Source: Leptospira limi
GTDB lineage: Bacteria > Spirochaetota > Leptospiria > Leptospirales > Leptospiraceae
Direction of reading: 5' to 3'
DNA length: 64,000 nucleotides
Assembly (NCBI RefSeq): GCF_026151395.1
Contig: NZ_JAMQPV010000001.1
Location: 1,240,001-1,304,000 of the forward strand
Below are positions 27,647 through 36,817 of the stretch, piece by piece. The translations under genes and the position numbers were made by a program. Position 1 is the first letter of the stretch; each line of letters begins with the position of its first letter. Under the pieces are notes generated by a model. The model did no database searches. It had not been told where the DNA came from and was given only the letters and a program-made list of their open reading frames with translations.

Positions 27647-28042
27647 ATGAATTCGATCCAGATCCAGGATTTACCTATTTTAAAAGAAAAATCGATCCAA
27701 GCATACGAATGGTTACTTACGAAGTTTCCCCATGACAATTTAGAGAAACAACATGTTTCAAAAACTGAATTTGAATTTCCGATCCGATGGACTATGGAAT
27801 GGAAAGGCCATGGTTTTGAGTGGGTGGTATCTGATATGGGTTCCGTAACACTACGATTAGGTGAGTTAGATGGAAAAAGAAAAAGTCCTGCTCCTATTTT
27901 TTATTTGAGTTTACGAAAAAAAGAGGGGGATACATTTGATTGGACGGATCCAGAAGGAAATTCAGTTCCCTTTCCCGAAGGTTCTATCTTGGTCGATATC
28001 GAAAATCGCATTCAATTGTACATAGATTCAGTAGGTTTGTGA
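27647..28042 (+). CDS. Hypothetical protein downstream of mazG
   Basis: A 131-residue soluble protein, rich in W, E and K, with no signal peptide or membrane helix. I recognise no family. The composition and codon use match the neighbours. It is the last gene of the mazG unit and is followed by a hairpin-plus-T-run terminator. Confidence 0.7.
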   Translation: MNSIQIQDLPILKEKSIQAYEWLLTKFPHDNLEKQHVSKTEFEFPIRWTMEWKGHGFEWVVSDMGSVTLRLGELDGKRKSPAPIFYLSLRKKEGDTFDWTDPEGNSVPFPEGSILVDIENRIQLYIDSVGL

Positions 28043-28061
28043 GAGAACTTCTCCAGTTATT

Positions 28062-28093
28062 TCACAGCCTACAACGTAAGCTGTGATGTTTTT
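28062..28093 (+). terminator. Intrinsic terminator after the mazG unit
   Basis: Stem TCACAGC (28062-28068), 11-nt loop, GCTGTGA (28080-28086), then TGTTTTT. It lies between the convergent hypothetical gene and lpxD. Confidence 0.6.
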
Positions 28094-28115
28094 ACTAGAA
28101 ACGATTGGGCAAAGT

Positions 28116-29174
28116 TTAGGATTCTTTTGCTTCGATTCCCACTTTTTTTTCAATGTTCTCAATTCGTTTGAGCCATTTGTTTAGGTTCACAATGTTTTTG
28201 ATATTCACGCGGTATTTTTGGAACTCTGGGAAGGTAAGTCCTAAATCCCAACCCACATACACATCTTTTGTTTTTGGAGAAGTTCGTAAGCTTGATCCAC
28301 CAGCGATGATGGTTCCTTCCACAAGAGTTATGTGGTCACTAATGGCACATGCTCCGCCAATGATCACATGGTTTCCTAAAGTGACACTACCAGCAAGACC
28401 TGATTGGCCAGCGATGATTACATGATCTCCCACCTTACAGTTGTGTGCAATGTGAACCATATTATCAAACTTACATCCGTTTCCAATCGTAGTATCAGCT
28501 AGTGCACCTCTATCGATGGTACAATTACTTCCGACTTCTACATCATCACCAATGACCACACGTCCCACTTGTGGAATTTTATTGTGTTTTCCTTCTGCAA
28601 AAACAAAACCAAATCCATCCCCACCAAAAGTGGAATTTCCAAATACAATGAATCGTTTTCCAACAATGGTATCATCAAAGAAGACACAATTTTTTCCAAT
28701 CCTTGCACCATCACCAATTTGAACACGATCTCCAATTTTGACACCGTCTTCAATGATGCAGTCGTTTCCGATCACACTGTCTTTTCCAATGGTTACAAAA
28801 TGTCCGATATCTGTATTAGCACCAATTTTTACACTTGGATCAATTGCGATTTGTGAGCTTCGTTTTCCTGAAGGTTGTTTTTCTGGAAAGAATAACCGAA
28901 TGATTTTTGCTGTGGCAAGTTCCACTTTCGGAACAACAACGATTGTCTTGTCGCTAAGAGACTCAGCAGTTTCAGATGATACAACAAGTAAAGATGCTTT
29001 TGATGCTTTTGCTTCATTTACGAAAGTTTTGGAAGCAACGAAAGATATGTCAGTAGGACCAGCAAGTGTTAAGGAAGTAAGACCAGTAAAGTTTACATTC
29101 TTTATTGTTTCGGAATTTTGAAATTTTGCTTCTGGAAGTAATGTTTGGAGTGTAGCTAGATTGATTTGAGTCAT
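28116..29174 (-). CDS. lpxD: UDP-3-O-acyl-glucosamine N-acyltransferase LpxD
   Basis: A 352-residue enzyme of lipid A synthesis that N-acylates UDP-3-O-acylglucosamine. After a uridine-binding N-terminal domain (1-100) comes a left-handed beta-helix of hexapeptide repeats (about 105-320), including IGNGCKFDNMVHIAHNCKVG with the catalytic His and HVIIAGQSGLAGSVTLG. AAGGA lies 7 bp before the ATG. Leptospira make lipid A, so this is expected. Some leptospires carry two lpxD paralogues; no other lpx gene is in the window. Confidence 0.93.
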   Translation of the reverse strand: MTQINLATLQTLLPEAKFQNSETIKNVNFTGLTSLTLAGPTDISFVASKTFVNEAKASKASLLVVSSETAESLSDKTIVVVPKVELATAKIIRLFFPEKQPSGKRSSQIAIDPSVKIGANTDIGHFVTIGKDSVIGNDCIIEDGVKIGDRVQIGDGARIGKNCVFFDDTIVGKRFIVFGNSTFGGDGFGFVFAEGKHNKIPQVGRVVIGDDVEVGSNCTIDRGALADTTIGNGCKFDNMVHIAHNCKVGDHVIIAGQSGLAGSVTLGNHVIIGGACAISDHITLVEGTIIAGGSSLRTSPKTKDVYVGWDLGLTFPEFQKYRVNIKNIVNLNKWLKRIENIEKKVGIEAKES

Positions 29175-29267
29175 CTCCGATTCCTTATCAATGGATTTAA
29201 GACAAGGAATCAGAGAGGTTAAAGTTTGGCTAACACTATTAGCTAGTCTTAACCAACAAAGTTTTGG

Positions 29268-29705
29268 TTATCCTTCGATTTTATGTGCGATGACATCATC
29301 TAAAGAGAACGATCCAGCACCTTTGATGATTAATGGAATTGCAAGACCCACTGCAAGGATGTGGAATTCATAACCGTAACCATTATTGTTCACAAAAAAA
29401 CCATTTGGTAAGTGTACAAGCACTGCTGCTACAACCATAGTGGATGCAATTCCAAACGCTGCAAGGCGAGTGAAAAGTCCAAGGATGAGTCCAATCGCGC
29501 CAAAAAATTCTGCAACGATGGCAAGAACTCCAAAAATGTAAGGGATCCCTAAACTTCCAAAAAATCCCATAGTTCCTTCGAAACCGTATCCACCAAAAGA
29601 TCCTAGAACTTTTTGAGCTCCGTGTGGGAAAATGACGAGACCGAGTGTCACACGAAGGATCGTGAGAGTGATGTCTTTGTTAGTAGCGAGCAATTTGTAA
29701 AACAT
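29268..29705 (-). CDS. DoxX-family membrane protein
   Basis: A 145-residue protein with four membrane helices. The motif LRVTLGLVIFPHGAQKVLGS at the start and the later LAIVAEFFGAIGLILGLFTR are typical of DoxX/DoxD. The family has been linked to redox and thiol stress, but the function here is unknown. The ATG at 29705 is preferred over an upstream ATG because AAGAGG lies a few bases before it. Confidence 0.88.
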   Translation of the reverse strand: MFYKLLATNKDITLTILRVTLGLVIFPHGAQKVLGSFGGYGFEGTMGFFGSLGIPYIFGVLAIVAEFFGAIGLILGLFTRLAAFGIASTMVVAAVLVHLPNGFFVNNNGYGYEFHILAVGLAIPLIIKGAGSFSLDDVIAHKIEG

Positions 29706-29786
29706 AGAACCTCTTATTGCTAAATAGTTTAATATCAAACTACTTAATGATAGAGAAATCGGTCAATCTAAAATTTAGAATTTTTT

Positions 29787-30428
29787 CTAGGTTTTTTCGT
29801 ACACGAGAAAGATCTCGTTTCCTTTGGCAAAATGTTGTTTTAGGGTCCAATTCTGTTTGTCAAAATCTGGAAGTTCGGAAGTCCGATCGGCAATCCCGGC
29901 AAGGCCTGTTTTTCCAATGATATAAGGCACGACTGTGATATAAATGCGGTCCACAAGATCAGCTTCCAAAAAGGAAAAATTGAGTTTAGGTCCACCTTCA
30001 AGGAGGACGTTTTTGTATCCTTTTCGTTTGAGGATCCCTGTCACTTTTTTCGGGTCAATGTCATCGGAATCCAAAGCAAAGATCTCCGCTTTGTTTTCTA
30101 AGCTGGTTTTGATTTCTTTTAAATTGGATTTTGTACAGATGATGAGTGGGATGTGGTCAGATTCTTCGAAAACATGTTTGTCAGGAGGAAGGGTTCCTTT
30201 TCGGACAAGGATGACAGGCCTTGGATTTAAGGCATTGGGAACGGCACGGATTTTTACGATGGGATTGTCATTGATGATGGAATTTTTTCCAATGAGGACT
30301 GCATCGGATTGAGAGCGGTAAACGTCCATTTGGGTTTTGTCTTCACTGGACGTGAGGCCATACCAACGGCCATCGGGGCGAACAACCTTTCCATCCAAGG
30401 TCATCGCCATATTAATCGATAATTTCAT
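29787..30428 (-). CDS. RibD C-terminal domain (DHFR-like) reductase
   Basis: A 213-residue protein matching the reductase half of RibD, with MKLSINMAMTLDGKVV at the N-terminus, DAVLIGKNSIINDNP and VLLEGGPKLNFSFLE. It lacks the deaminase half, so it may be a stand-alone riboflavin-pathway reductase or a related NAD(P)H reductase. Its ATG overlaps the stop of the Bfd-like gene upstream by 4 bp. Other rib genes are not in the window. Confidence 0.85.
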   Translation of the reverse strand: MKLSINMAMTLDGKVVRPDGRWYGLTSSEDKTQMDVYRSQSDAVLIGKNSIINDNPIVKIRAVPNALNPRPVILVRKGTLPPDKHVFEESDHIPLIICTKSNLKEIKTSLENKAEIFALDSDDIDPKKVTGILKRKGYKNVLLEGGPKLNFSFLEADLVDRIYITVVPYIIGKTGLAGIADRTSELPDFDKQNWTLKQHFAKGNEIFLVYEKT

Positions 30429-30664
30429 GAAATTTTCCTCCGAGAGAGATTCTGCAATTCGCGCTGGAGGATGTGGTAGACCTGCATTGAACAGGTCCCG
30501 CAGCCGGTAGAGGCCCTTGTTGTTTCTCTAATTTGTTCCATGGTTACGGCACCCGCATGGATGGCACGGACTAAATCTTCTTCCGTCACCATTCGACATA
30601 AACAGACCCGTTTTGGTCTCATTAGGGAATTTAAATCGAAAGGATCCATACCTGAACTAATCAT
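30425..30664 (-). CDS. Bfd-like [2Fe-2S] ferredoxin
   Basis: A 79-residue protein with the BFD-like [2Fe-2S] pattern: CLC near residue 22, then about 31 residues, then CGTC, with the expected helical region between. Bacterioferritin-associated ferredoxins release iron from bacterioferritin, while other BFD-like domains serve as redox partners in reductases. It is coupled by overlap to a RibD-type reductase gene, so it could supply electrons there; no bacterioferritin gene is nearby. Confidence 0.82.
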   Translation of the reverse strand: MISSGMDPFDLNSLMRPKRVCLCRMVTEEDLVRAIHAGAVTMEQIRETTRASTGCGTCSMQVYHILQRELQNLSRRKIS

Positions 30665-30733
30665 TTGACAGATTTACGAAAGGGAGGGAAACTCTTTAAT
30701 TACTTTCAAACAAGGAAAATTCTGAAACCCTCT

Positions 30734-32089
30734 ATGTCCCAAGACAAAAACCCGGAAGCTAAAAAGAAAAAAAACCGTGAAATTTTCGGATGGTGTATGT
30801 TTGATTTTGCGAACTCATCCTATACCACAGTCATTATCAGTGTCGTTTATTGTGAAATTTTCACAAGACTCGTCGTACCAGCAGAAGTGGGATCGGACAA
30901 TCCGTTCCGTATCGGGAATACGCTCTGGGCATGGGCACTGGCAGCATCCTATTTATTTGTAGTGGCAACAGGTCCCATCTTTGGTGCCATCACAGACTAT
31001 AGTTCTAAGAAAAAATTATTCCTTTTCCTCAGTTACGTTGGTTGTGTCGTTGCAACTTTTTTACTCTATTATGTAGAACCTGGAATGATTTGGCTTGGAA
31101 TGGTGCTTGTGGCATTCTCCAATTTTTTCTTTGCTTCTGGCGAAAACTTTGCTTCCAGTTTTTTGCCTTTCCTTGGATCCAAAGAGGATCTAGGAAAAAT
31201 ATCGGGTTACGCATGGGGGATTGGTTACTTCGGTGGGATTGGATCCGTAGCCTTAGCGACCACACTCGGTGATTATACATTAGAAAATTTCGATAACTTA
31301 AAGTTAGTGGGTCCATATACGGCGATTTTCTTTTTGGTTGCTGCAATTCCAACATTCCTTTTTTTAAAAGAACCTCACCTTCCGCTTGGGGTATCTCATA
31401 AGGTAAATTACTTTAAAATTGGGAAAGACCGAGTGATCCAAACTTTAAAAGATGCGACTCACTTCAAAGATTTGATGATCTATCTTGTTTCCTTATTTTT
31501 TACAATGGCGGCACTTGCGATTGTCATTTCATTTGCCTTCATTTATGGATCTCAAGAAATTCATATCGCAGCAGAACACAAACAAGCAATGTTTATATTC
31601 ATCCAAATTTCTGCCGCAATTGGTGCACTTGCGTTTGGTGTGATCCAAGATAGTATAGGAGCTAAAAAAACATTCAACCTTACTCTTGTTTTGTGGCTTA
31701 TGACTTGCGGATTAATTTATTACGTTCATGATCTCACAACATTTATGAATGGTGTGCTTGGAAAAAATTGGACCGTTCAATGGGTGTTTGTTTTTATTTC
31801 CTCTCTTGCAGGAATGGGGCTTGGGTCAACACAATCTGCGTCAAGGGCACTTGTTGGTATCTTTAGTCCTGAATCAAAATCAGGAGAGTTTTTTGGGATG
31901 TGGGGACTTTCAGGAAAAATTGCAGCAGCTTTAGGACTCTTTTTATTCGGTTATATCCAAACTTTGATGAGTTTACGCAATGCCTTCTTGGTTGTTGCTT
32001 TCTTTTACTTTTTATCTCTTCTCATTAACTTATTTGTAAATGAAGAAAGGGGAGTCGAGGCGGCCAACCGTTTCCAAGAAAAAACATGA
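30734..32089 (+). CDS. UMF1-family MFS transporter
   Basis: A 451-residue membrane protein with about 12 helices. The N-terminal FGWCMFDFANSSYTTVI motif is the signature of the UMF1/Atg22-like branch of the major facilitator superfamily. The substrate is unknown; fungal homologues export amino acids from vacuoles. The ATG at 30734 is chosen over an upstream TTG (30665) because the latter would add a basic leader without family similarity. A 4-bp overlap couples it to the next small gene. Confidence 0.85.
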   Translation: MSQDKNPEAKKKKNREIFGWCMFDFANSSYTTVIISVVYCEIFTRLVVPAEVGSDNPFRIGNTLWAWALAASYLFVVATGPIFGAITDYSSKKKLFLFLSYVGCVVATFLLYYVEPGMIWLGMVLVAFSNFFFASGENFASSFLPFLGSKEDLGKISGYAWGIGYFGGIGSVALATTLGDYTLENFDNLKLVGPYTAIFFLVAAIPTFLFLKEPHLPLGVSHKVNYFKIGKDRVIQTLKDATHFKDLMIYLVSLFFTMAALAIVISFAFIYGSQEIHIAAEHKQAMFIFIQISAAIGALAFGVIQDSIGAKKTFNLTLVLWLMTCGLIYYVHDLTTFMNGVLGKNWTVQWVFVFISSLAGMGLGSTQSASRALVGIFSPESKSGEFFGMWGLSGKIAAALGLFLFGYIQTLMSLRNAFLVVAFFYFLSLLINLFVNEERGVEAANRFQEKT

Positions 32090-32313
32090 TTGTAGAAGAC
32101 GAGGACGATTTTGAATTACACCAGAGCCAAAGAAATTTGGCTCTCGCAACCATCGATGAATTGATGTTAACGAAAATGGATTTGTTAGATGCCGAGAAAA
32201 AAGTTCCTCGTTTTATCAATAATGCTTTGTCTTATTTAAAAAGGAAGTATGTGACTGAGGAGCAAACGATTTCGCAGCTCCTCATGAGTCGAAGGGAAAA
32301 ACAACAATCTTGA
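32086..32313 (+). CDS. Small hypothetical helical protein
   Basis: A 75-residue soluble, charged, mostly helical protein (acidic N-terminus, basic C-terminus). It is not recognised. The ATG overlaps the UMF1 stop by 4 bp, which supports it being real and co-translated. Confidence 0.6.
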   Translation: MIVEDEDDFELHQSQRNLALATIDELMLTKMDLLDAEKKVPRFINNALSYLKRKYVTEEQTISQLLMSRREKQQS

Positions 32314-32339
32314 GGTTTTGTATTTAGATTTTTTTAATT

Positions 32340-33149
32340 TTAGTTCGTGTTATAATCCAAAATTTTTGTGATCATTTGTTTTTGATCCAGTTCAATACTA
32401 CGTAATTTAAAAGCAGTCTGTTTTGATATTTTACGTAACATCTTTTTGTAAGACATCATAATGTGTTTTTGTTTGTCATAAGGAAGTGGATCCTTTTCGT
32501 CATTTAACACCATTGCAATGTCAGCTTCTGAAGTTTGTACAGGATCATTTGGCCAGATGGTATCAGAAGTTAAAGATCGAAAGTACTCCAATCGAATATC
32601 AGAGTTGGTATCCAATTTTGCTTCTCCCTTTTCATCTTTTTCAGGGCTTTCTGATCTTGGAGATGGGTTAATGAGGCGACGCATTTCTTTCACATGGATG
32701 GTTCCATCTGCGTTCACTCGTCGGAATGCTAAAATGATTTTGTCTAAATCACTAAAATCCTCTTTTGGATAAATATAAGCAATTCCATCATATAAAAATA
32801 CAGTAGGATAATCGATATAGGATTGCCCTTGTGGAAGTTTGATTTCCAAATACGGTTTTCCATCTTTATCTTTTTTATATAACTCTTTGTGTTCTTGTGG
32901 AGTTTGGGCTAAGTATTGGGCTGCTGTTTTATCTACACCTAACTCTTGTAATTTTTTCATCTTACGAAGGTTTTCGATGATACTCGCATGTAAGGTATCA
33001 ATTTCGTTGTCTCCAAACCCATTTTTCCTTTGTAGGTCGATTTGTTTTTGGGAGTCCCTTTCTTTTAAAGTGGCGGAAGCTGGTTTTTCTGCAAAAACTA
33101 CAGTCATTCCTAAAAAGTAACAGAGAAGAATAGAAAATCGTAGCATCAT
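32340..33149 (-). CDS. Exported helix-rich protein, unknown function
   Basis: A 269-residue protein with a signal peptide (first ~20 residues, ending VVFA-EKP), then a charged helical region, a central part with beta character (LEIKLPQGQSYIDYPTVFLY) and a helical C-terminus. It has no lipobox, so it is probably periplasmic. I do not recognise the family. Leptospiral flagellar-sheath proteins such as FcpA and FcpB are also exported and helical, and comparison with them would be worthwhile; this is only a suggestion. Confidence 0.7.
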   Translation of the reverse strand: MMLRFSILLCYFLGMTVVFAEKPASATLKERDSQKQIDLQRKNGFGDNEIDTLHASIIENLRKMKKLQELGVDKTAAQYLAQTPQEHKELYKKDKDGKPYLEIKLPQGQSYIDYPTVFLYDGIAYIYPKEDFSDLDKIILAFRRVNADGTIHVKEMRRLINPSPRSESPEKDEKGEAKLDTNSDIRLEYFRSLTSDTIWPNDPVQTSEADIAMVLNDEKDPLPYDKQKHIMMSYKKMLRKISKQTAFKLRSIELDQKQMITKILDYNTN

Positions 33150-33217
33150 GACATACCTCTAGATGTTGTCCTTTATAGTATCGAATCTTTCTGTGTCGAT
33201 TCTTGAATGGAAGTGAG

Positions 33218-34264
33218 TTAGATTTTTATTTGTGAAAAAAATCGCAACATGGCCTGGAATAGGTCATCTTCTGCTTCTTTTGCCTTGGGGATAAGGCCTG
33301 ATAATTGGATATAACCATGAACGAGGGAAGGGAAATGCCTTTCTTCCACTTTGACACCTGCTGTTTGGAGGTGTTTGGCATAGGTTTCGGCCTCTTCTCG
33401 CAAAGGATCAAAACCAGCAATGCCAATGTAGGTAGGTGGAAGCCCTTTTAACTCTTTGGTTTCCGCTAAAACGGGAGAATTCTGAATGAGGGATCTGTCT
33501 TTGGATTGAGGCAGATAATTTTGGATGAACCATCTCATGAGGGACTTTGTTAAGACATAATTTTCACCAAAGAGTTCATACGTATCGGATTCTTTGGAAG
33601 TATCAAGCATGGGATAAAGTAATGCTTGGTAAATCGGTGCTTGGACATTGCTTTTTTTGGCACGCAAACAGAGGGTAGTGGCAAGAAGGGCTCCCGCACT
33701 GTCCCCACAGACCGCAATGGCCTTGGGTGAGCCTCCAAAGATATAAGCAGAATTGCGGACATATTGGTAGGCAAGCCAAGCATCTTCATGAGCAGCCGGA
33801 TAGGGGTGTTCAGGTGCTAACCTGTAGTCCACAGCAATGACGATACTTTTTGTATAATGAGACAATTTGCGACAAAAGGAATCATGTGTCTCCAAATTGC
33901 CGATCGTGAGTCCACCACCATGGAAAAAAAGAACAGTTGGTAAGTTTCTCTTCTGTGGATTTGCATTGTAGACACGAATGGGTATAAAAGAGGCACTGGG
34001 TGTTGGGATGAGTTTGTCTTCGATATGAGCAATAGGGAATTCTGTTCCTTCAAACAATTTCATTTGGTCCCGGTAGTGTTTTCTCGCTTTTTCGGGACTC
34101 ATTTGTTCCATTTTAGGAAGGAACTTTGCAATGTTACAAGCAAGTGCACAACGTGGATCCAATACATTGGTTTCGTTTGAGTTGTTCTTTCGTGTGAGAG
34201 TGGATATCCAATTCTCAGGTAAGGAAAAGACAAACTGTGCGACTGATTTTTTGATACCTAACAT
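33218..34264 (-). CDS. HSL-family alpha/beta-hydrolase (esterase)
   Basis: A 348-residue hydrolase of the hormone-sensitive-lipase family. The oxyanion-hole motif HGGG (115-118), the nucleophile in GDSAG (S189), D286 (GFDPLREE) and H316 (VHGYIQL) form the expected catalytic set. It likely acts on short-chain esters in the cytoplasm; no signal peptide is evident. The ATG shares one base with the stop of the upstream nuclease-like gene (TAATG), so translation is coupled. Confidence 0.88.
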   Translation of the reverse strand: MLGIKKSVAQFVFSLPENWISTLTRKNNSNETNVLDPRCALACNIAKFLPKMEQMSPEKARKHYRDQMKLFEGTEFPIAHIEDKLIPTPSASFIPIRVYNANPQKRNLPTVLFFHGGGLTIGNLETHDSFCRKLSHYTKSIVIAVDYRLAPEHPYPAAHEDAWLAYQYVRNSAYIFGGSPKAIAVCGDSAGALLATTLCLRAKKSNVQAPIYQALLYPMLDTSKESDTYELFGENYVLTKSLMRWFIQNYLPQSKDRSLIQNSPVLAETKELKGLPPTYIGIAGFDPLREEAETYAKHLQTAGVKVEERHFPSLVHGYIQLSGLIPKAKEAEDDLFQAMLRFFSQIKI

Positions 34265-35793
34265 TAAATAACCGATAATCTTTCTTGTAACATTCTATAG
34301 ATTAAAAACAAACCATAACTATCTAATTTGCAGTAAGCTATCAAATCCTCCAAAACACGTTTTTTTTCTTCGGCTGTCACCTGCTTTTTTATTAATCTCA
34401 AATATTGGTAATTGGCATCTTGTCCTTCACGGATTGTAAGTCCAAAATGGCTTTCGTCACTAAAACAAGGTAGGATTTCCTTAAGAGATGCTTTCCCATT
34501 TTGGCCTGGATGGTAAATCCAAAGTTTTTTAAATGGCAAAGCAAGGTCGATAAACATCGATTTGACTGAATCCCAAAACTCTAAGTACTCTGGGAAGACG
34601 GTTGCAGATTCCTGGATGATCAATTTTTCAAAAAAATCATTAAACGAGAAGATCGTAATGCCTTTTGGAAGGTCATTTTGTAGATGTTCCATCAAATTCT
34701 TTCTAGGATCACTTCCCAAATCATCATGTAAGTACGTTTTGTGCGTTAAAGTATCCGTTTCCCTGTCCCAAATGTGAAGGGAATATAAATAGGGGATGTG
34801 TTGGAAGGGTTTTGTCTCGGGATAAATTGGGAGATAAGGATTGATGGATTCAAAATCAAGGAAGGCAACAGATTTTGTCACATTAGATAGGTATTGTGAA
34901 AGTGCCGCTGTATCAAAATGTACTTTTCCTGAAAGATGAGACTCTTTTTGGATTTTTTGAATGGGTGAAAGTTCTGAATCGGGCACAGATTCGTACGAAC
35001 TGTACCCTGATTGAAACCATTGTTTTGCCAACTCAGAACTGTCTCTGTAATCAAAAACCTCCTTTGCGGATTCTTTTCCTTTGGCACAGTGGGAAGGTGA
35101 CAAACAGGTCTTTAAGGAACGGCAACTTGGTTTGTTCTCAAGAAATGAATAAGGAAAATTACCTTCGTTTCCAGTTTGGATGGTTTGTAAAAATAGATTC
35201 CACTCTTCTTCTCTCACACCAAACTCTGATTCCATTCGGGATGTTACATCATCAATGAGTAAATATTCTTCCGATGGAATTTCACCATCTTTATACACAA
35301 ATTTAGTTTGGATCCGAATGAGTTTAAATCCAAGGACGCGGTAACCTAAACCTTCTACCAATTTTTGGTAAAAGAAAAAGGACCGAAGGATGTCTTGTTT
35401 GATGGAACCAATCGGACGAAAATCCCAAAGGATCCAACCATCTCTCTCTTTTTCGTATTCCATCAATTCGACACTGCCCACAAAGTTTTGGAACCGAAGT
35501 TGGGAACCAAAATGTGAAATTTTTTGTTTTAAATAATTGGAAGATAACTCAATCGATTCTTCCCTGTTAGTCGATTTTTCTACGGTTGGTGTGCCAGGAA
35601 ATAATCCTTTGCATAACGAAAGAAAATCTCCCCATTCTAAATAACCACCGAAGGATGCGGTATTTGGTTTTTGTATGACCCCATCATGGATCAAATGGAA
35701 TGCATTCTGGCATTTAAGAGCTTGTAAGTATAATGATTTTGTAATAGGAGTCAAAGGGTTATCAAACGGGTTGGTATAAATTTTCCCATTCAT
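34264..35793 (-). CDS. DUF2779-type protein: Cas4-like cysteine cluster plus RNase-H-like exonuclease domain
   Basis: A 509-residue protein. The N-terminal half has a lone C28 and then C224-X5-C230-X5-C236, the spacing of the [4Fe-4S] cluster that closes Cas4/AddB-type nucleases, around a RecB-like core (about 105-160) whose PD-(D/E)XK residues look degenerate. The C-terminal half (about 305-500) resembles a DEDD exonuclease: VAFLDFES (D313, E315), a FSFNDFFEKLII motif and a late AYCKLDSYG aspartate. The protein may process nucleic acid, but the activity and substrate are not known. The start lies 32 bp inside the end of the WYL regulator gene. Confidence 0.75.
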   Translation of the reverse strand: MNGKIYTNPFDNPLTPITKSLYLQALKCQNAFHLIHDGVIQKPNTASFGGYLEWGDFLSLCKGLFPGTPTVEKSTNREESIELSSNYLKQKISHFGSQLRFQNFVGSVELMEYEKERDGWILWDFRPIGSIKQDILRSFFFYQKLVEGLGYRVLGFKLIRIQTKFVYKDGEIPSEEYLLIDDVTSRMESEFGVREEEWNLFLQTIQTGNEGNFPYSFLENKPSCRSLKTCLSPSHCAKGKESAKEVFDYRDSSELAKQWFQSGYSSYESVPDSELSPIQKIQKESHLSGKVHFDTAALSQYLSNVTKSVAFLDFESINPYLPIYPETKPFQHIPYLYSLHIWDRETDTLTHKTYLHDDLGSDPRKNLMEHLQNDLPKGITIFSFNDFFEKLIIQESATVFPEYLEFWDSVKSMFIDLALPFKKLWIYHPGQNGKASLKEILPCFSDESHFGLTIREGQDANYQYLRLIKKQVTAEEKKRVLEDLIAYCKLDSYGLFLIYRMLQERLSVI

Positions 35794-36754
35794 TTACATA
35801 TTTGGCAAATGTAGTTTTCCATTCGGAACTACACTCAACTAATGCTTCTGGTAAGATTACAAAAAATTGGAACAATGCATTTTGATTTGTTGTTATTACT
35901 TTGTATTTGTTTTCAATGTTTTCGTATGTAACTCCTTCCAAAAAGGATTTCCATCTATCTTCATAATTTGTATGAATCGTGAAATTGATTTCTGTTACTG
36001 GATGGACTTTTAGAGAAAGAGGATGAAAGTTTAAATCTTCCTTTGTGATTTTCAAATTCGAAAAAAACTCTTCTTTGGTTTCTTTTTTTACAGTGATTCT
36101 GGGAAGGATAAAACGTCGTAGAGATTTTTTACCTCGGTCATAGGCTAACACATAAAAGTCTGTTGTGTTTTTTCGGATCAAACGGTATGGCTCAATGGTT
36201 CTTTCTTTTTCATCATACCCATATACAATGGTAATTGCTCGTTTGTCTTTGATGGCTTGCAGGATTTTTTCTGTGTTGGTTGTATCAACTGCATTATCAT
36301 CCGAATCAATAGGAACAAATTGTTTTGTTAGATTGGGAATCAAATCCAAATGATGTGAAAATAGTTTTTGTGACAAACTAATGAGTTCTTTTGATAACTC
36401 AGAACTAAATAAAACTTTGGATAAATACTCTAATTCTTCTTTGGAAAATTTTAATGAACGATCAATGGATTCTTTTTCAATGTAATAGGGAAAAAAATCT
36501 TCTGATTGGTATCCATATTGAGCCACTTTGATATTAAATCCAAGGCTCTTTAATTGGTTTAGGTCACGGTATAATTTTTTACGATCCGATTCGATGTCTT
36601 CGTTTTTATAAAAACGTGGCATGATGTTGCGAAATTTCTGGAAACTAATTCCTTTTGGTTCGCGTAAAAGGTTGAACAACAAACTGAAAAGGCGGACCTC
36701 AGTTTCGTTCATTTTTTTTACTTCAATCATGGGAAAATCTTCAAAAGAAGCCAT
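35762..36754 (-). CDS. WYL-domain transcriptional regulator
   Basis: A 330-residue protein from the ATG at 36754, preceded by GGGAAG. An N-terminal winged HTH-like region (about 10-90) is followed by a WYL domain (about 150-240: AIKDKRAITIVYGYDEKERT, then EPYRLIRKNTTDFYVLAYDR) and a C-terminal extension domain. WYL regulators bind nucleic acid or nucleotide ligands and often control DNA-damage or phage-defence genes. The open frame extends 77 codons upstream, but those residues lack family features and run into the divergent lipoprotein promoter. It heads the nuclease-esterase operon and probably regulates it. Confidence 0.85.
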   Translation of the reverse strand: MASFEDFPMIEVKKMNETEVRLFSLLFNLLREPKGISFQKFRNIMPRFYKNEDIESDRKKLYRDLNQLKSLGFNIKVAQYGYQSEDFFPYYIEKESIDRSLKFSKEELEYLSKVLFSSELSKELISLSQKLFSHHLDLIPNLTKQFVPIDSDDNAVDTTNTEKILQAIKDKRAITIVYGYDEKERTIEPYRLIRKNTTDFYVLAYDRGKKSLRRFILPRITVKKETKEEFFSNLKITKEDLNFHPLSLKVHPVTEINFTIHTNYEDRWKSFLEGVTYENIENKYKVITTNQNALFQFFVILPEALVECSSEWKTTFAKYVNEWENLYQPV

Positions 36755-36817
36755 ATCTTCCCAAAAAGTTTGTTTTTTTGATTCCGAAAAGTAGAAAATG
36801 AAAAAAATTGGAAAAGA

